Source: CAZRHH01 sp964599885 (GTDB taxonomy: Bacteria; Chloroflexota; Dehalococcoidia; DSTF01; JACRBR01). Taken from it: a stretch of 13,343 nt of DNA. The notes below the pieces were generated by a model that saw only the letters and a program-made list of their open reading frames with translations, did not search any database and had not been told where the DNA came from. Positions within the stretch are counted from its first letter, which is position 1. Every line of letters begins with the position of its first letter. Where the stretch lies: the NCBI GenBank assembly GCA_964599885.1, contig CAZRHH010000083.1, forward strand, positions 1 through 13,343, in the 5' to 3' direction. The position numbers and the translations under genes were made by a program. Positions 1-6,613 of this stretch are shown in pieces.

Positions 1-1
1 G

Positions 2-1105
2 GTGCTGTCGGGCAACCGCAACTTCGAAGGGCGCGTGAACTCCGAGGTGCGCGCGAACTATCTCGCGTCGCCGCCGCTCGTCGTCGCGTACGCGCTCGCC
101 GGCAAGATGGACATCGACATGCACAACGAACCGCTCGGCGAGGGCAGCGACGGCTCGCCGGTGTTTCTGCGCGACATCTGGCCGACGCAGATGGAGATCG
201 CCGACGCGATCCGCACGTCGGTGAAGTCGCAGATGTTCCGTGACAAGTACGCGTACGTGTTCGAGGGCAACGACGAGTGGCGCAATCTCGACGTCCCGGA
301 CGGGAAGCTGTACGCGTGGGATGAGCAGTCGACATACGTAAAGCGGCCGCCGTACTTCGACGGCATGACGATGCAGCCGGCGCCGGTGACGGATATCCGT
401 GCGGCGCGCGTGCTGGCGATGCTCGGCGATTCGATCACGACGGACCACATTTCGCCGGCGGGGTCGATCCCGAAGACGAGCCCTGCCGGCAAGTACCTGA
501 TTCAGCACGAGGTGGCGCCGGAAGACTTCAACTCGTACGGCTCGCGGCGCGGCAATCACGAGGTGATGATGCGCGGGACGTTCGCGAATATCCGGCTGCG
601 CAATCAGCTCGCACCCGGCACCGAAGGCGGCTGGACGCGCCATCTGCCGGGTGGCGAGCAGATGACGATCTACGACGCGGCGATGCGTTATCAGCAGGAG
701 GGCACGCCGACGATCGTGTTGGCGGGCGTCGAGTACGGCAGCGGGTCGTCGCGCGACTGGGCGGCGAAGGGTGCCGCGCTGCTCGGCGTGCGCGCGGTGA
801 TCGCGAAGAGCTACGAGCGCATTCACCGCAGCAACTTGATCGGCATGGGCGTGTTGCCGCTGCAGTACGAGCCGGATCAGGATCGCGAGACGCTCGGCCT
901 CAGCGGCGAGGAGATGTACGAGATCGACGGCATCGCCGACGCGCTGGTGCCCGGCAAGCGGCTGACCGTGCGCGCCACGGCCGACGGCGGCGCGGTGACG
1001 GCGTTCACCGTCATCTGCCGCATCGACACGCCGATCGAAGTCGACTATTACGCGCACGGCGGGATTTTGCAGTACGTGCTGCGTCAGTTGGTGGGGGTGG
1101 CGTAG
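2..1105 (+). CDS. acnA: Aconitate hydratase A, C-terminal part (5' end outside window)
   Basis: Aconitase interconverts citrate and isocitrate in the TCA cycle using a [4Fe-4S] cluster in the cytoplasm. About 367 residues are visible of a family that is usually near 900. The frame is already open at the window edge and begins in the conserved SGNRNFEGR stretch, which in this family lies just after the cluster cysteines, so those ligands are upstream of the window. Visible landmarks are GDSITTDHISPAG (about residues 142-154 of the visible part), NSYGSRRGNHEVMMRGTF, and the active-site loop GVEYGSGSSRDWAAKG (about 242-257), followed by ERIHRSNLIGMGVLPLQ. This order is that of the swivelling domain 4 of the AcnA/IRP1 type, not AcnB. 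The TAG stop is at 1103-1105. The gene converges on the methyltransferase. I see no frameshift. The call is firm; only the 5' end is unknown. Confidence 0.97.
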   Translation: MLSGNRNFEGRVNSEVRANYLASPPLVVAYALAGKMDIDMHNEPLGEGSDGSPVFLRDIWPTQMEIADAIRTSVKSQMFRDKYAYVFEGNDEWRNLDVPDGKLYAWDEQSTYVKRPPYFDGMTMQPAPVTDIRAARVLAMLGDSITTDHISPAGSIPKTSPAGKYLIQHEVAPEDFNSYGSRRGNHEVMMRGTFANIRLRNQLAPGTEGGWTRHLPGGEQMTIYDAAMRYQQEGTPTIVLAGVEYGSGSSRDWAAKGAALLGVRAVIAKSYERIHRSNLIGMGVLPLQYEPDQDRETLGLSGEEMYEIDGIADALVPGKRLTVRATADGGAVTAFTVICRIDTPIEVDYYAHGGILQYVLRQLVGVA

Positions 1106-1122
1106 GTCGCGGCGCGCAAGGT

Positions 1123-1162
1123 AGGGGCGCTGCTCGCCGCGTCCCGGCATAGCAACGCCCCT
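1123..1162. terminator. Hairpin between convergent genes
   Basis: Arms AGGGGCGCTGCT (1123-1134) and AGCAACGCCCCT (1151-1162) pair at 11 of 12 positions around a 16-base loop. The hairpin lies 18 bases after the aconitase stop and 15 bases beyond the stop of the opposing methyltransferase, so it could serve both. Neither side has a clear T-run, so strength and mechanism are uncertain. Confidence 0.45.
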
Positions 1163-1176
1163 CAATCATCTCCGCC

Positions 1177-2007
1177 CTACGCCCAGCCCAGCGCTTCGCA
1201 CCAGAACGTCGCTTGAAACGCTGACGGATCGTCGCCCCACGCCCGCCAGGCTGCGCTGATCGCTTCGAGTTCGGCGCGATCCGTTAGGCCCAGTGCGATG
1301 ACGTGGTTCGCGAACTCCGGTGCTGCGAAGTAGTGGGCTTGCCAGGCGCCGGTGAGCTTCGTCGCGTCGGCCGTGCCCAGATAGCCGGCCGTCGCCGATC
1401 CGACGGTGCGCTCGAAGCCCGCTTCGTGCAGCAACGCGCGCAGCCGCTTGCCGACGCGCGGGTCGCCACCGTTGCCGTGCGCGCGCAACCGGGCGAGCAG
1501 ATCGAACGAGCGAGCGATCGCGTCGCCGTGCGGGTAGAAGATCGCGCCGTCGTAGTCCGCGTCGGCGACGCCGATGATGCCGCCGGGCTTGAGCACGCGC
1601 CGCACTTCGGCGAGCGCGCGCACGGGTTCGCCGAGATGCTGCAACACGGCGTGCATGAACGCCGCGTCGAAGGTGGCGTCGTCGTACGGCAACGCGTACG
1701 CGTTGCCGATCTCGAAGCGCACGTTCGTGCAGCCGCGCTCCTTTGCGAGGGCGCGTGCGGCATCGATCGCGTCGTCGCTGCGGTCGATGCCGATCGTCTC
1801 GCCGGGCGCGACGGCTTCGGCGAGGCCGATCGTGATGCTGCCGGGGCCGCAGCCCGCGTCGAGCAGACGCATGCCGGGATTCAGGTGCGGCAGCAGGAAC
1901 TGCGCGCGTTGTGCGGCGGTGCGCCGGGCGTGCGCCGGCGAGTGCATCGTCTGCAGGAATCGCTCGAACGCGATGCTGGTGTCTTCTTGTTGAGTCGCTG
2001 TGGCCAT
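1177..2007 (-). CDS. Class I SAM-dependent methyltransferase (UbiE/Methyltransf_11-like)
   Basis: A 276-residue soluble protein with the class I SAM-binding Rossmann fold. Motif I is LLDAGCGPGS (residues 48-57). The acidic residue at the end of strand 2 is D75 in GIDRSDDAID. NAYALPYDDATFD (102-114) is the usual strand-4 region, and RVLKPGGIIGVAD (137-149) is the post-motif typical of UbiE-type small-molecule methyltransferases. The methyl acceptor cannot be read from the sequence. I chose ATG at 2007 because the fold begins shortly after it and an AAGGAG lies upstream at 2020-2025, though the spacing of about 12 bases is long. The open frame continues upstream to 2502 through repeat sequence, which I regard as non-coding. 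The gene stands alone, with a long leader holding a possible mini-ORF. Confidence 0.9.
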   Translation of the reverse strand: MATATQQEDTSIAFERFLQTMHSPAHARRTAAQRAQFLLPHLNPGMRLLDAGCGPGSITIGLAEAVAPGETIGIDRSDDAIDAARALAKERGCTNVRFEIGNAYALPYDDATFDAAFMHAVLQHLGEPVRALAEVRRVLKPGGIIGVADADYDGAIFYPHGDAIARSFDLLARLRAHGNGGDPRVGKRLRALLHEAGFERTVGSATAGYLGTADATKLTGAWQAHYFAAPEFANHVIALGLTDRAELEAISAAWRAWGDDPSAFQATFWCEALGWA

Positions 2008-2126
2008 GATGAGACGTTGCTCCTTGATTGCGTCGCCACCGGCCGAATGGCCAGCTTGGCGAAAAATCGAAACGGCCGCGATGCGCGTGCGCTCGCAGCC
2101 GTCGGAGCAGTGTCGGAAGAAAAACG

Positions 2127-2189
2127 CTAGCGGCGGCTCGAGGCACACGTGTTGATGTGGGATCCCTGGAGCCTTGCTTTCGGACTCAC
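2127..2189 (-). CDS. Possible 20-residue leader peptide upstream of the methyltransferase
   Basis: Minus-strand GTG at 2189 opens 20 codons ending in TAG at 2127-2129. The deduced peptide is MSPKARLQGSHINTCASSRR. The support is the ribosome binding site AGGAGGTG at 2193-2200, with GGAGG five bases before the GTG; this is the best Shine-Dalgarno in the window. It lies in the roughly 220-base leader between the predicted promoter and the methyltransferase ATG, in a different frame from that gene. It has no run of a single amino acid that would mark a classic attenuator. It could be a translated leader, a small protein, or chance. Confidence 0.3.
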   Translation of the reverse strand: MSPKARLQGSHINTCASSRR

Positions 2190-2231
2190 GTGCACCTCCT
2201 CTCGTTGATTGCGTCGCTGGTTGATGCGGCG

Positions 2232-2240
2232 AGTGTAGCA
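2232..2240 (-). promoter_or_regulatory. Extended -10 promoter candidate for the methyltransferase leader
   Basis: The minus strand reads TGCTACACT, an extended -10 (TG-n-TACACT). It closely matches TGCTACAAT found before the SH3b-CARDB gene. The -35 position, CTTTGC, is poor. Transcription would start near 2225, giving a leader of about 218 bases. This is a motif match only. Confidence 0.35.
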
Positions 2241-2250
2241 CGGATCGGCT

Positions 2251-2315
2251 CACCGCAAAGACGCAACGGACGCGAAGGAGCGCAAAGTGTTGTTCAGCAC
2301 AGAGGCACAGAGAAG
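2251..2315. repeat. Degenerate CGCAAAG/CAGAGG short-repeat array, copy 1
   Basis: The array starts with CACCGCAAAGACGCAACGG, continues with CGCGAAGGAG and CGCAAAG, then has further CACAGAGG-type units to about 2315. The spacing is roughly 9-11 bases. Positions 2251-2287 align without gaps to 4641-4677, with 29 of 37 identities by hand count, in the same orientation. Arrays of this type are a dispersed non-coding repeat of unknown function; translated in frame they give spurious proline/leucine/cysteine-rich peptides. Confidence 0.75.
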
Positions 2316-2324
2316 GACGAGAGG

Positions 2325-2951
2325 TTAGGAGTTCTGGGTCGGGACGGTTGGTTCGAAGTCGGCGAGGTGGTCGGTTGCGACTGTCGGCGCGGTTGGGGCG
2401 GGCAGCGGCAGCGGCGCTCGGGCGAACGCCTCCTCCGCGAACCCGACGGTGAGCAGGAGCGCACCGCCGCCTTCGAGTGCTTCCTCCGGGATCTCGGTCC
2501 ACGTGCCGGGGCTGCCGAACGCGTCAATCGCCGTGCCGGCGGCGAGCCCGATGCCGGCGATGCCGATCCACGCAACGAACCGCCGGCTGCGCGCCATGAC
2601 CGGCAGCGCTATCGCGAGCACGATCAGGCCGATCGCGAGATAGCCGAAGACAATCAGGTCATCGAGGTGATTGATTGGGCCGGGGGCGCCGATGTCGTGC
2701 TCATTCCAGAGCCAGCGGCCGAGGCGGTCGTGCAGCTCGAAGCCTTCATCGAACGCCAGCGCGATCAGTCCGGCGCCGGCGGCAAGCGCCAGTAGCGGTG
2801 GCAGCGCCGCGCTGCGATGCGCGCGCGACGCCGCCATGACGAGCGCGCAGGCGCCGGCGACGAGCAGTCCGCCTGTTGTCGTGATGTTCGCTACTGCCGC
2901 GGCGATGTGTGCCCAATCCACATGCGCATCGTAACGCCGTGGCGGACGCAC
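2325..2951 (-). CDS. Polytopic membrane protein of unknown function
   Basis: A 208-residue protein with about five hydrophobic segments, near residues 14-41, 48-67, 99-119, 124-145 and 158-173. Charged residues cluster at membrane edges. FDEGFELHD (67-75) follows segment 2, HLDD (95-98) precedes segment 3, and EIPEEALEGG (153-162) precedes segment 5. Such acidic and histidine clusters could bind metal or conduct protons, but I do not recognise the family. The start is uncertain: GTG at 2951 is the first available, a second GTG lies at 2921 (residue 11), and neither has a good ribosome binding site. It follows the capsid gene on the same strand, but a hairpin terminator lies between them, so it is probably transcribed separately. 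The tail after residue 176 is proline/alanine rich and probably disordered. Confidence 0.7.
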   Translation of the reverse strand: MRPPRRYDAHVDWAHIAAAVANITTTGGLLVAGACALVMAASRAHRSAALPPLLALAAGAGLIALAFDEGFELHDRLGRWLWNEHDIGAPGPINHLDDLIVFGYLAIGLIVLAIALPVMARSRRFVAWIGIAGIGLAAGTAIDAFGSPGTWTEIPEEALEGGGALLLTVGFAEEAFARAPLPLPAPTAPTVATDHLADFEPTVPTQNS

Positions 2952-2975
2952 TGCCGGACGTTGTCAACACGACGA

Positions 2976-3000
2976 AACGCCCGGCGGCATGCCGGGCGTT
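2976..3000 (-). terminator. Intrinsic terminator hairpin after the capsid gene
   Basis: AACGCCCGGC (2976-2985) and GCCGGGCGTT (2991-3000) are perfect complements around the 5-base loop GGCAT. Allowing one bulged A, the stem extends three more pairs. On the minus strand the hairpin is followed by TTTCGTCGTGTT, an imperfect T-tract. It begins 21 bases past the capsid stop, which is the expected place for the end of the scaffold-capsid transcript. Confidence 0.75.
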
Positions 3001-3021
3001 CGTCGCGGGTGCGGATGGGTG

Positions 3022-3909
3022 CTACGGGCGTACGCCAATCAGCTTGGCCAGCTTCAGCGTGTTGAAGAGCGCCATGCTGACGTACCACTTGACGCGCGTC
3101 CGGGTGGCGTCCTTCGTCTCGAGGCTACCGACGGTTTCGACCGTCAGGCCGCCGGGCGCGGTGATGCCGGCGAGCGCGCCCTCGCCCATCTGCATCACGT
3201 AGACTGTCGAGCAATCGTTGCTGCTGCCGACGGTCTTCGCGTCGGAGATGTAGTCCGAGATCGCGATCGGTACGCCGTCGTACCACTGCACCATCTGCCC
3301 GAATTCGTTACGGTCCGTCTCCAGGAAGCCGCCGGAGCCGCGCGCAAGGTTGTTCAGCGAACGGCGCGTGCGCTTGCTCATCAACAGCATCTGCGGCGGG
3401 CCGCCCTTGACGAGATCGATCAGCTCGTCGAGTTTCGCCAGCGACAGTGTCGCGCCGTTCGCGCCCATCGTCGCCGCTTGCGCGCCGACAGAGAGCTTAT
3501 CGATGCCATCGAACGACTTGGTGTCGACCGCTGTATCGCCGTTGATGAAGGTGTCCTCGAACTTCGTCTGCACCGCCTTCGCCTTCAGGCCGATGACGGC
3601 GGACTGCAAGTCTTGCACGTTGCTGCGCGTCGTCAGCAGGAAATTGTCGATGTCCGCGTCGCCACCGACGATTTTGAGCGTCGCCGTGATCTGCGTGAAC
3701 GTCGGCGTGGCCTCCGACCACGTATCCCCGACGTCGAAGAACGTCGCGGCGGGGTTCGTGTTCTCGCGGTTGTACGTGAGGCCGTTGCCGGTGATCTCGA
3801 CGAACGGCAGTGCCTGCAGGATCGGCGATTCCTGCACGATCGTCTCGATCACGCCCTGCAGGATGATGTCGTTCGAGAGTTTGGATGCTTCGGCGAGTGT
3901 GAGGGCCAT
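3022..3909 (-). CDS. Phage-type major capsid protein
   Basis: A 295-residue protein that I recognise as a tailed-phage major capsid (coat) protein, probably HK97-fold. The N-terminus LTLAEASKLSNDIILQGVIE leads into TIVQESPILQALPFVEI, then GNGLTYNRE, FFDVGDTWSEATPTFTQ and the LKIVGGDADIDNFLL region. Near the C-terminus is the capsid-like block with GGPPQMLLMSKRTRRSLNNL, FGQMVQWYDGVPIAISDYI and WYVSMALFN. No signal peptide or membrane segment is present. The start is well supported: GGAGG lies nine bases before ATG at 3909, and the TAG stop is at 3022-3024. The frame is intact and full length. Upstream on the same strand is a scaffold-like coiled-coil gene, the usual order in phage head modules, but portal, terminase, protease and tail genes are absent. 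It could be a domesticated capsid, part of a split gene-transfer-agent system, or a remnant. The family call is strong; the role is open. Confidence 0.88.
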   Translation of the reverse strand: MALTLAEASKLSNDIILQGVIETIVQESPILQALPFVEITGNGLTYNRENTNPAATFFDVGDTWSEATPTFTQITATLKIVGGDADIDNFLLTTRSNVQDLQSAVIGLKAKAVQTKFEDTFINGDTAVDTKSFDGIDKLSVGAQAATMGANGATLSLAKLDELIDLVKGGPPQMLLMSKRTRRSLNNLARGSGGFLETDRNEFGQMVQWYDGVPIAISDYISDAKTVGSSNDCSTVYVMQMGEGALAGITAPGGLTVETVGSLETKDATRTRVKWYVSMALFNTLKLAKLIGVRP

Positions 3910-3944
3910 CTCTTTATTCCTCCGCTGGTCGCATCATTGGGCGA

Positions 3945-4022
3945 CTGGTGTCTGGTGTTTGGTGTCTGGTGGCGTGCGACGGTCCGCGGGTGATCCCGCA
4001 TCCGCTTCTCGGTTCCCGCTTC
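3945..4022 (-). repeat. Two-part short-repeat element, copy 1
   Basis: On the minus strand this reads AGAAGCGGGAACCGAGAAGC, GGATGCGGGATC (4022 to 3992), then a 19-22-base spacer, then ACCAGACACC, AAACACCAGACACCAG (about 3970 to 3945). Both parts recur in the same order, inverted, at 8398-8469. The element fills most of the 112-base gap between the scaffold-like and capsid genes and reaches the scaffold stop codon. Confidence 0.65.
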
Positions 4023-4537
4023 TATCCTGATTGCTGGTTCAGGCCGTAGCGGATCTTTTGGTCAGGCGTGAGCGATGCGAGATCGGGCGCCGAGCGCGGC
4101 GGTGCGCCGGCCGGCACGCGCGCCGACTGCGACTGCGCTTCGATGTGTGACCGCACGCGGCCGGTGAGGGTGCGCGCGTCTTCGACCGATGCATCGATCG
4201 CCTCGATCGTGTCGCCGGCGATCAGTTCCGGCGGCAGCGCCGGTTCGCTGCGGACGACGAGATCGCGATACCGCGCCGTCGCCTGTTGCTCACGCTCCGC
4301 CGCGCCCGTCAGTTGCACGCGCATCGCGTCCGTATCGACGACGGCGGCTGCGGCTTCGTCCTGCAGCACGCGCAAGTCGGCGCGAAGCTGCTCGGCGACG
4401 TCGCTCTCTTGCTGCGCGCGGGCTCCCGCGTTGGCCGCGTCGCGTTCGAGCCGCTCGATGTCGGCGCGTGCCGCGTCGAGCTGTTCCTGGAGCTGCGCCA
4501 GATCTTCCGTGCCGGTCGTGCCGGCGTCCTCCACCAT
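4022..4537 (-). CDS. Putative capsid scaffold / head-assembly protein (coiled coil)
   Basis: A 171-residue hydrophilic protein. Residues about 12-95 form a continuous charged helix of coiled-coil type (LAQLQEQLDAARADIERLER and onward), followed by EPALPPELIAGDTIEAIDAS, a second helix, and a proline-rich linker, VPAGAPPRSAPD. The C-terminal tail is LASLTPDQKIRYGL. A long coiled coil ending in a short conserved tail, directly upstream of a capsid gene, is how phage scaffolding proteins usually look. I infer that role from architecture and position. I chose ATG at 4537 because GAGGAGG ends five bases before it. The frame also opens at ATG 4588 and ATG 4615, giving up to 26 extra residues but without a clear ribosome binding site. 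TAG is at 4022-4024, 112 bases before the capsid ATG. The pair probably forms one transcript. Confidence 0.72.
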   Translation of the reverse strand: MVEDAGTTGTEDLAQLQEQLDAARADIERLERDAANAGARAQQESDVAEQLRADLRVLQDEAAAAVVDTDAMRVQLTGAAEREQQATARYRDLVVRSEPALPPELIAGDTIEAIDASVEDARTLTGRVRSHIEAQSQSARVPAGAPPRSAPDLASLTPDQKIRYGLNQQSG

Positions 4538-4640
4538 CACATCCTCCTCTTCGCTGGCGGCTGGGTTGATGGCGCGAGAGTAGGACATATGTTGTTCGAT
4601 CCGGTACGGGTTCATGTCACTCGCGCTGCAAGAATCGATT

Positions 4641-4680
4641 CACCGCAGAGGCGCAGAGGGCGCAGAGGAACGCAAAGGAG
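4641..4680. repeat. CGCAGAGG short-repeat array, copy 2
   Basis: Regular units CACCGCAGAGG, CGCAGAGGG, CGCAGAGGAA and CGCAAAGGAG give an 8-10-base period. The array is the same type and orientation as at 2251-2315; matching positions are offset by exactly 2390 bases. It lies upstream of the scaffold-like gene. The rest of the gap up to the lipoprotein stop at 4772 shows nothing I recognise. Confidence 0.8.
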
Positions 4681-4771
4681 GTTGAGGGGAGCGAGCTCTC
4701 GAAGGCAATTGGCGGGTGCGCGGGCTTGAGCACTACTTCCGCGGTTCGGCAGCGCACGCGCCGGCACGCTA

Positions 4772-5458
4772 TCAGTAGTAGAGCACTTCGCGCCACGAGA
4801 GGTCATCCGGATAAACGTAGCCGAACGCGCGCGACTCGCGGACGATGGCGTACTCCGATCGCGTGAGCGCTCGAGAGAACGTCCTCGTCGTATTGCGAGC
4901 CATTCCCCACGCAGGGTTCAGCGGCACGCGCGCACTGACCTCGTACTCTCCGATCGCGTACGTGGCGCGCGCCACGGGCGTCCAGCCACGGCCGGTGTCC
5001 GCGTAGATCGCCCAGTCGCCGCCGGCCGACTCTCGCAGCGACAGGCGCAGTTCGGGCGTGCTGTCATCCGGCACGGCCGTCGCATCGATATCGTCCGAGA
5101 TGGCGAACCACCATTCGTAGGCGACGTAGCTGCGGCCATCGATGGCGACGAGTTCGTTGCGCGGCGCGGACGTGATGATCGACAGACTTAGATATACATC
5201 TGAGGGAAGGTCATCGCCGGCGTAGAAGCCGTCGAACCGCGCGTTGGCGCGATCGATGTAGACCGTGTTTGACAATCCGGCCGGCACGCGGCCAGTGCCG
5301 GCGACGTCGTACACCCGTTCGAGCGAGTCGAGGTCGACGACCCACGGCCGCGCGTCGATCGTCGCTGTGGGGGCGACGTTGGACGGCCGCGTGGGCTTGC
5401 TGGAATCGCAAGCGACGAGAGCGAACGCAATCAGCACGACGAGAAAGCGGAGACACAT
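4772..5458 (-). CDS. Lipoprotein of unknown function
   Basis: A 228-residue protein starting MCLRFLVVLIAFALVACDSS. It has a short hydrophobic signal segment and the lipobox LVAC, so it should be lipidated on that cysteine and anchored outside the cytoplasmic membrane. The mature part begins with a serine/proline-rich tether and continues as a beta-rich domain with many aromatic residues (DARPWVVDLD, YVAYEWWFAISDDID, DWAIYADTGRGW, EYEVSARVPLNP). A repeat of strands of this kind suggests an Ig- or DOMON-like ligand-binding fold, but I cannot assign one. The start is ATG at 5458; the frame extends back to a GTG at 5491, but that would put 11 polar residues ahead of the signal. No good ribosome binding site is seen. 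It is divergent from the oxidoreductase and co-directional with the scaffold-capsid pair 235 bases downstream. A functional link with that pair is not shown. Confidence 0.8.
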   Translation of the reverse strand: MCLRFLVVLIAFALVACDSSKPTRPSNVAPTATIDARPWVVDLDSLERVYDVAGTGRVPAGLSNTVYIDRANARFDGFYAGDDLPSDVYLSLSIITSAPRNELVAIDGRSYVAYEWWFAISDDIDATAVPDDSTPELRLSLRESAGGDWAIYADTGRGWTPVARATYAIGEYEVSARVPLNPAWGMARNTTRTFSRALTRSEYAIVRESRAFGYVYPDDLSWREVLYY

Positions 5459-5482
5459 AGAACACCCGCGCCTGCTTGCGCC

Positions 5483-5488
5483 ACTATA
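5483..5488 (-). promoter_or_regulatory. -10 candidate for the lipoprotein gene
   Basis: TATAGT on the minus strand lies 24 bases before the lipoprotein ATG, in the divergent intergenic region. No convincing -35 was found at 16-18 bases. Confidence 0.3.
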
Positions 5489-5500
5489 CACCCGCCGCGA

Positions 5501-5509
5501 TGCTACCTT
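5501..5509 (+). promoter_or_regulatory. Extended -10 candidate for the oxidoreductase
   Basis: TGCTACCTT, an extended -10-like match sharing TGCTAC with the elements at 8732-8740 and 2232-2240. It lies 56 bases before the ATG at 5566, in the short divergent region shared with the lipoprotein gene. Confidence 0.3.
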
Positions 5510-5565
5510 CGCTGCCAGGTACTCGCATGGCGTAGCGCGATCGCGCAGCCGCAGGAGGACGATCG

Positions 5566-6586
5566 ATGGTAAACACGCCGAAGTACTGGGGGACGGTGGT
5601 GCCGCTGCCGGCGCCGATGCTGACGGCGCAGGCGCAACAGCTTGAGGCGATGGGACTCGAAGGGCTGTTTGCGCCGCAGGTGTACGGGCCGCCGTTCATC
5701 CCGCTGGCGACGGCGGCCGGCGCGACATCGCCCATCCGCCTCGCGACGGGCATCGCGTTGGCGTTTGCGCGCAGCCCGTTCGAGACGGGTCGCGGCGATG
5801 GATCTCGATCGGATCAGCGGCGGCCGCTTCACGCTGGGACTGGGCACGAGCGTGCAGGTGTGGAGCGAGGGCTTCTTCGGCATGGAGTACGGCAAGCCGG
5901 TCGAGCACATGCGCGAGGTGGTCGAGATCGTGCGCATGGTGATCGCGAAGAGCCACACTGGCGAACTCACGCGCTACGACGGCAAGTACCACCAGCACGA
6001 CTTCAGCGAGTACCAGGGGCTCGGCGCGCCGCTGCGCACCGACATCCCGATCTGGATCGCGGCGCTCCGCACGCCGCTGATTCGGCTGGCGGCCGAAGTC
6101 GCGGACGGCATCATCGGGCATCCGATCTGGTCGATCGACTGGGCGACGACCAAGGTGCAGGACGATCTGAAGGCGGGCCTCGCGAAGGGCGGCAAGCAGC
6201 GCAGCGACGTCGAGTTCAACATGTGGCTGTTCGTCGCGCCGAACAACGACCGGCATCAGGCGGTCGAGGACGCGCGCGCGACGGTGGCGTTCTACGGCGG
6301 CATCGCGCAGTACGAGGACTATTTCGCGGCGCACGGCTTCCGCAACGAAGCGCGGCGGCTGCAGGAAGGTGTGCAGCGCGGCGATTACCTGAGCGTGAAG
6401 CATCTGGTCACCGACGAGATGGCGCAAACGTTCGTTGTCTGCGGCACGCCCGACGAAGTGCGCGAGCGCGTCTCCGGCATCTGGGAGCACGCCGACTCAA
6501 CGAACCTCGTGCCGCCGTCGTATGGCCTCGAGCCGGCCGCGCTGCTGCAATACGGCGCCCGCATCGCAGAGACGTTTTACGCGTAA
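5566..6586 (+). pseudogene. Luciferase-like (LLM class) flavin/F420-dependent oxidoreductase, frameshifted
   Basis: These TIM-barrel enzymes use FMN or F420 to oxidise or reduce small molecules. The N-terminal part runs in one frame from ATG 5566 (AGGAGG at 5553-5558, seven bases upstream) through LEAMGLEGLFAPQVYG and IRLATGIALAFARSPFET. The rest lies in the next frame: AAMDLDRISGGRFTLGLGTS, VEHMREVVEIVR, PIWIAALRTPLIRLAAEVAD and CGTPDEVRERV, ending at TAA 6584-6586. The join falls at about 5785-5797, where GAGACGGGTCGCGGCG would need two more bases (or one fewer) to read ETAVAAMD, the normal family sequence. Joined, the protein is about 340 residues, normal for the family. Both halves are well conserved with no other lesion, so this is either a very recent mutation or a sequence/assembly error. 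The substrate is unknown. Confidence 0.88.
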
Positions 6587-6613
6587 GAATGCGGATCTTC
6601 ACGCCGAAGCGAT

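Larger units (their letters stand above)
2008..2324. other. Intergenic region upstream of the methyltransferase
   Basis: This 317-base stretch holds, reading toward the methyltransferase on the minus strand, a degenerate CGCAAAG/CAGAGG repeat array, an extended -10 candidate, and a 20-codon ORF with a near-perfect Shine-Dalgarno. About 120 bases then follow in which I recognise only a short T-run (GCGTTTTTCTT near 2116-2126) with no convincing hairpin in front of it. Confidence 0.6.

Noticed and set aside
2008..2502. Upstream extension of the methyltransferase frame to 441 residues
   Set aside because: The added part runs through the repeat array and the promoter-like region, gives low-complexity peptide typical of translated repeats, and lacks homology features. 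The methyltransferase fold starts normally after ATG 2007.
2251..4680. CRISPR array
   Set aside because: The short CGCAGAGG and CACCAGAC arrays have 8-11-base units and no spacers of regular length, and no cas gene is present.
4612..4806. Small minus-strand ORF overlapping the repeat at 4641-4680
   Set aside because: Its central peptide (LLCVPLRPLRLCGES) is simply the translated CGCAGAGG repeat, a known source of spurious ORFs. The rest has no features.
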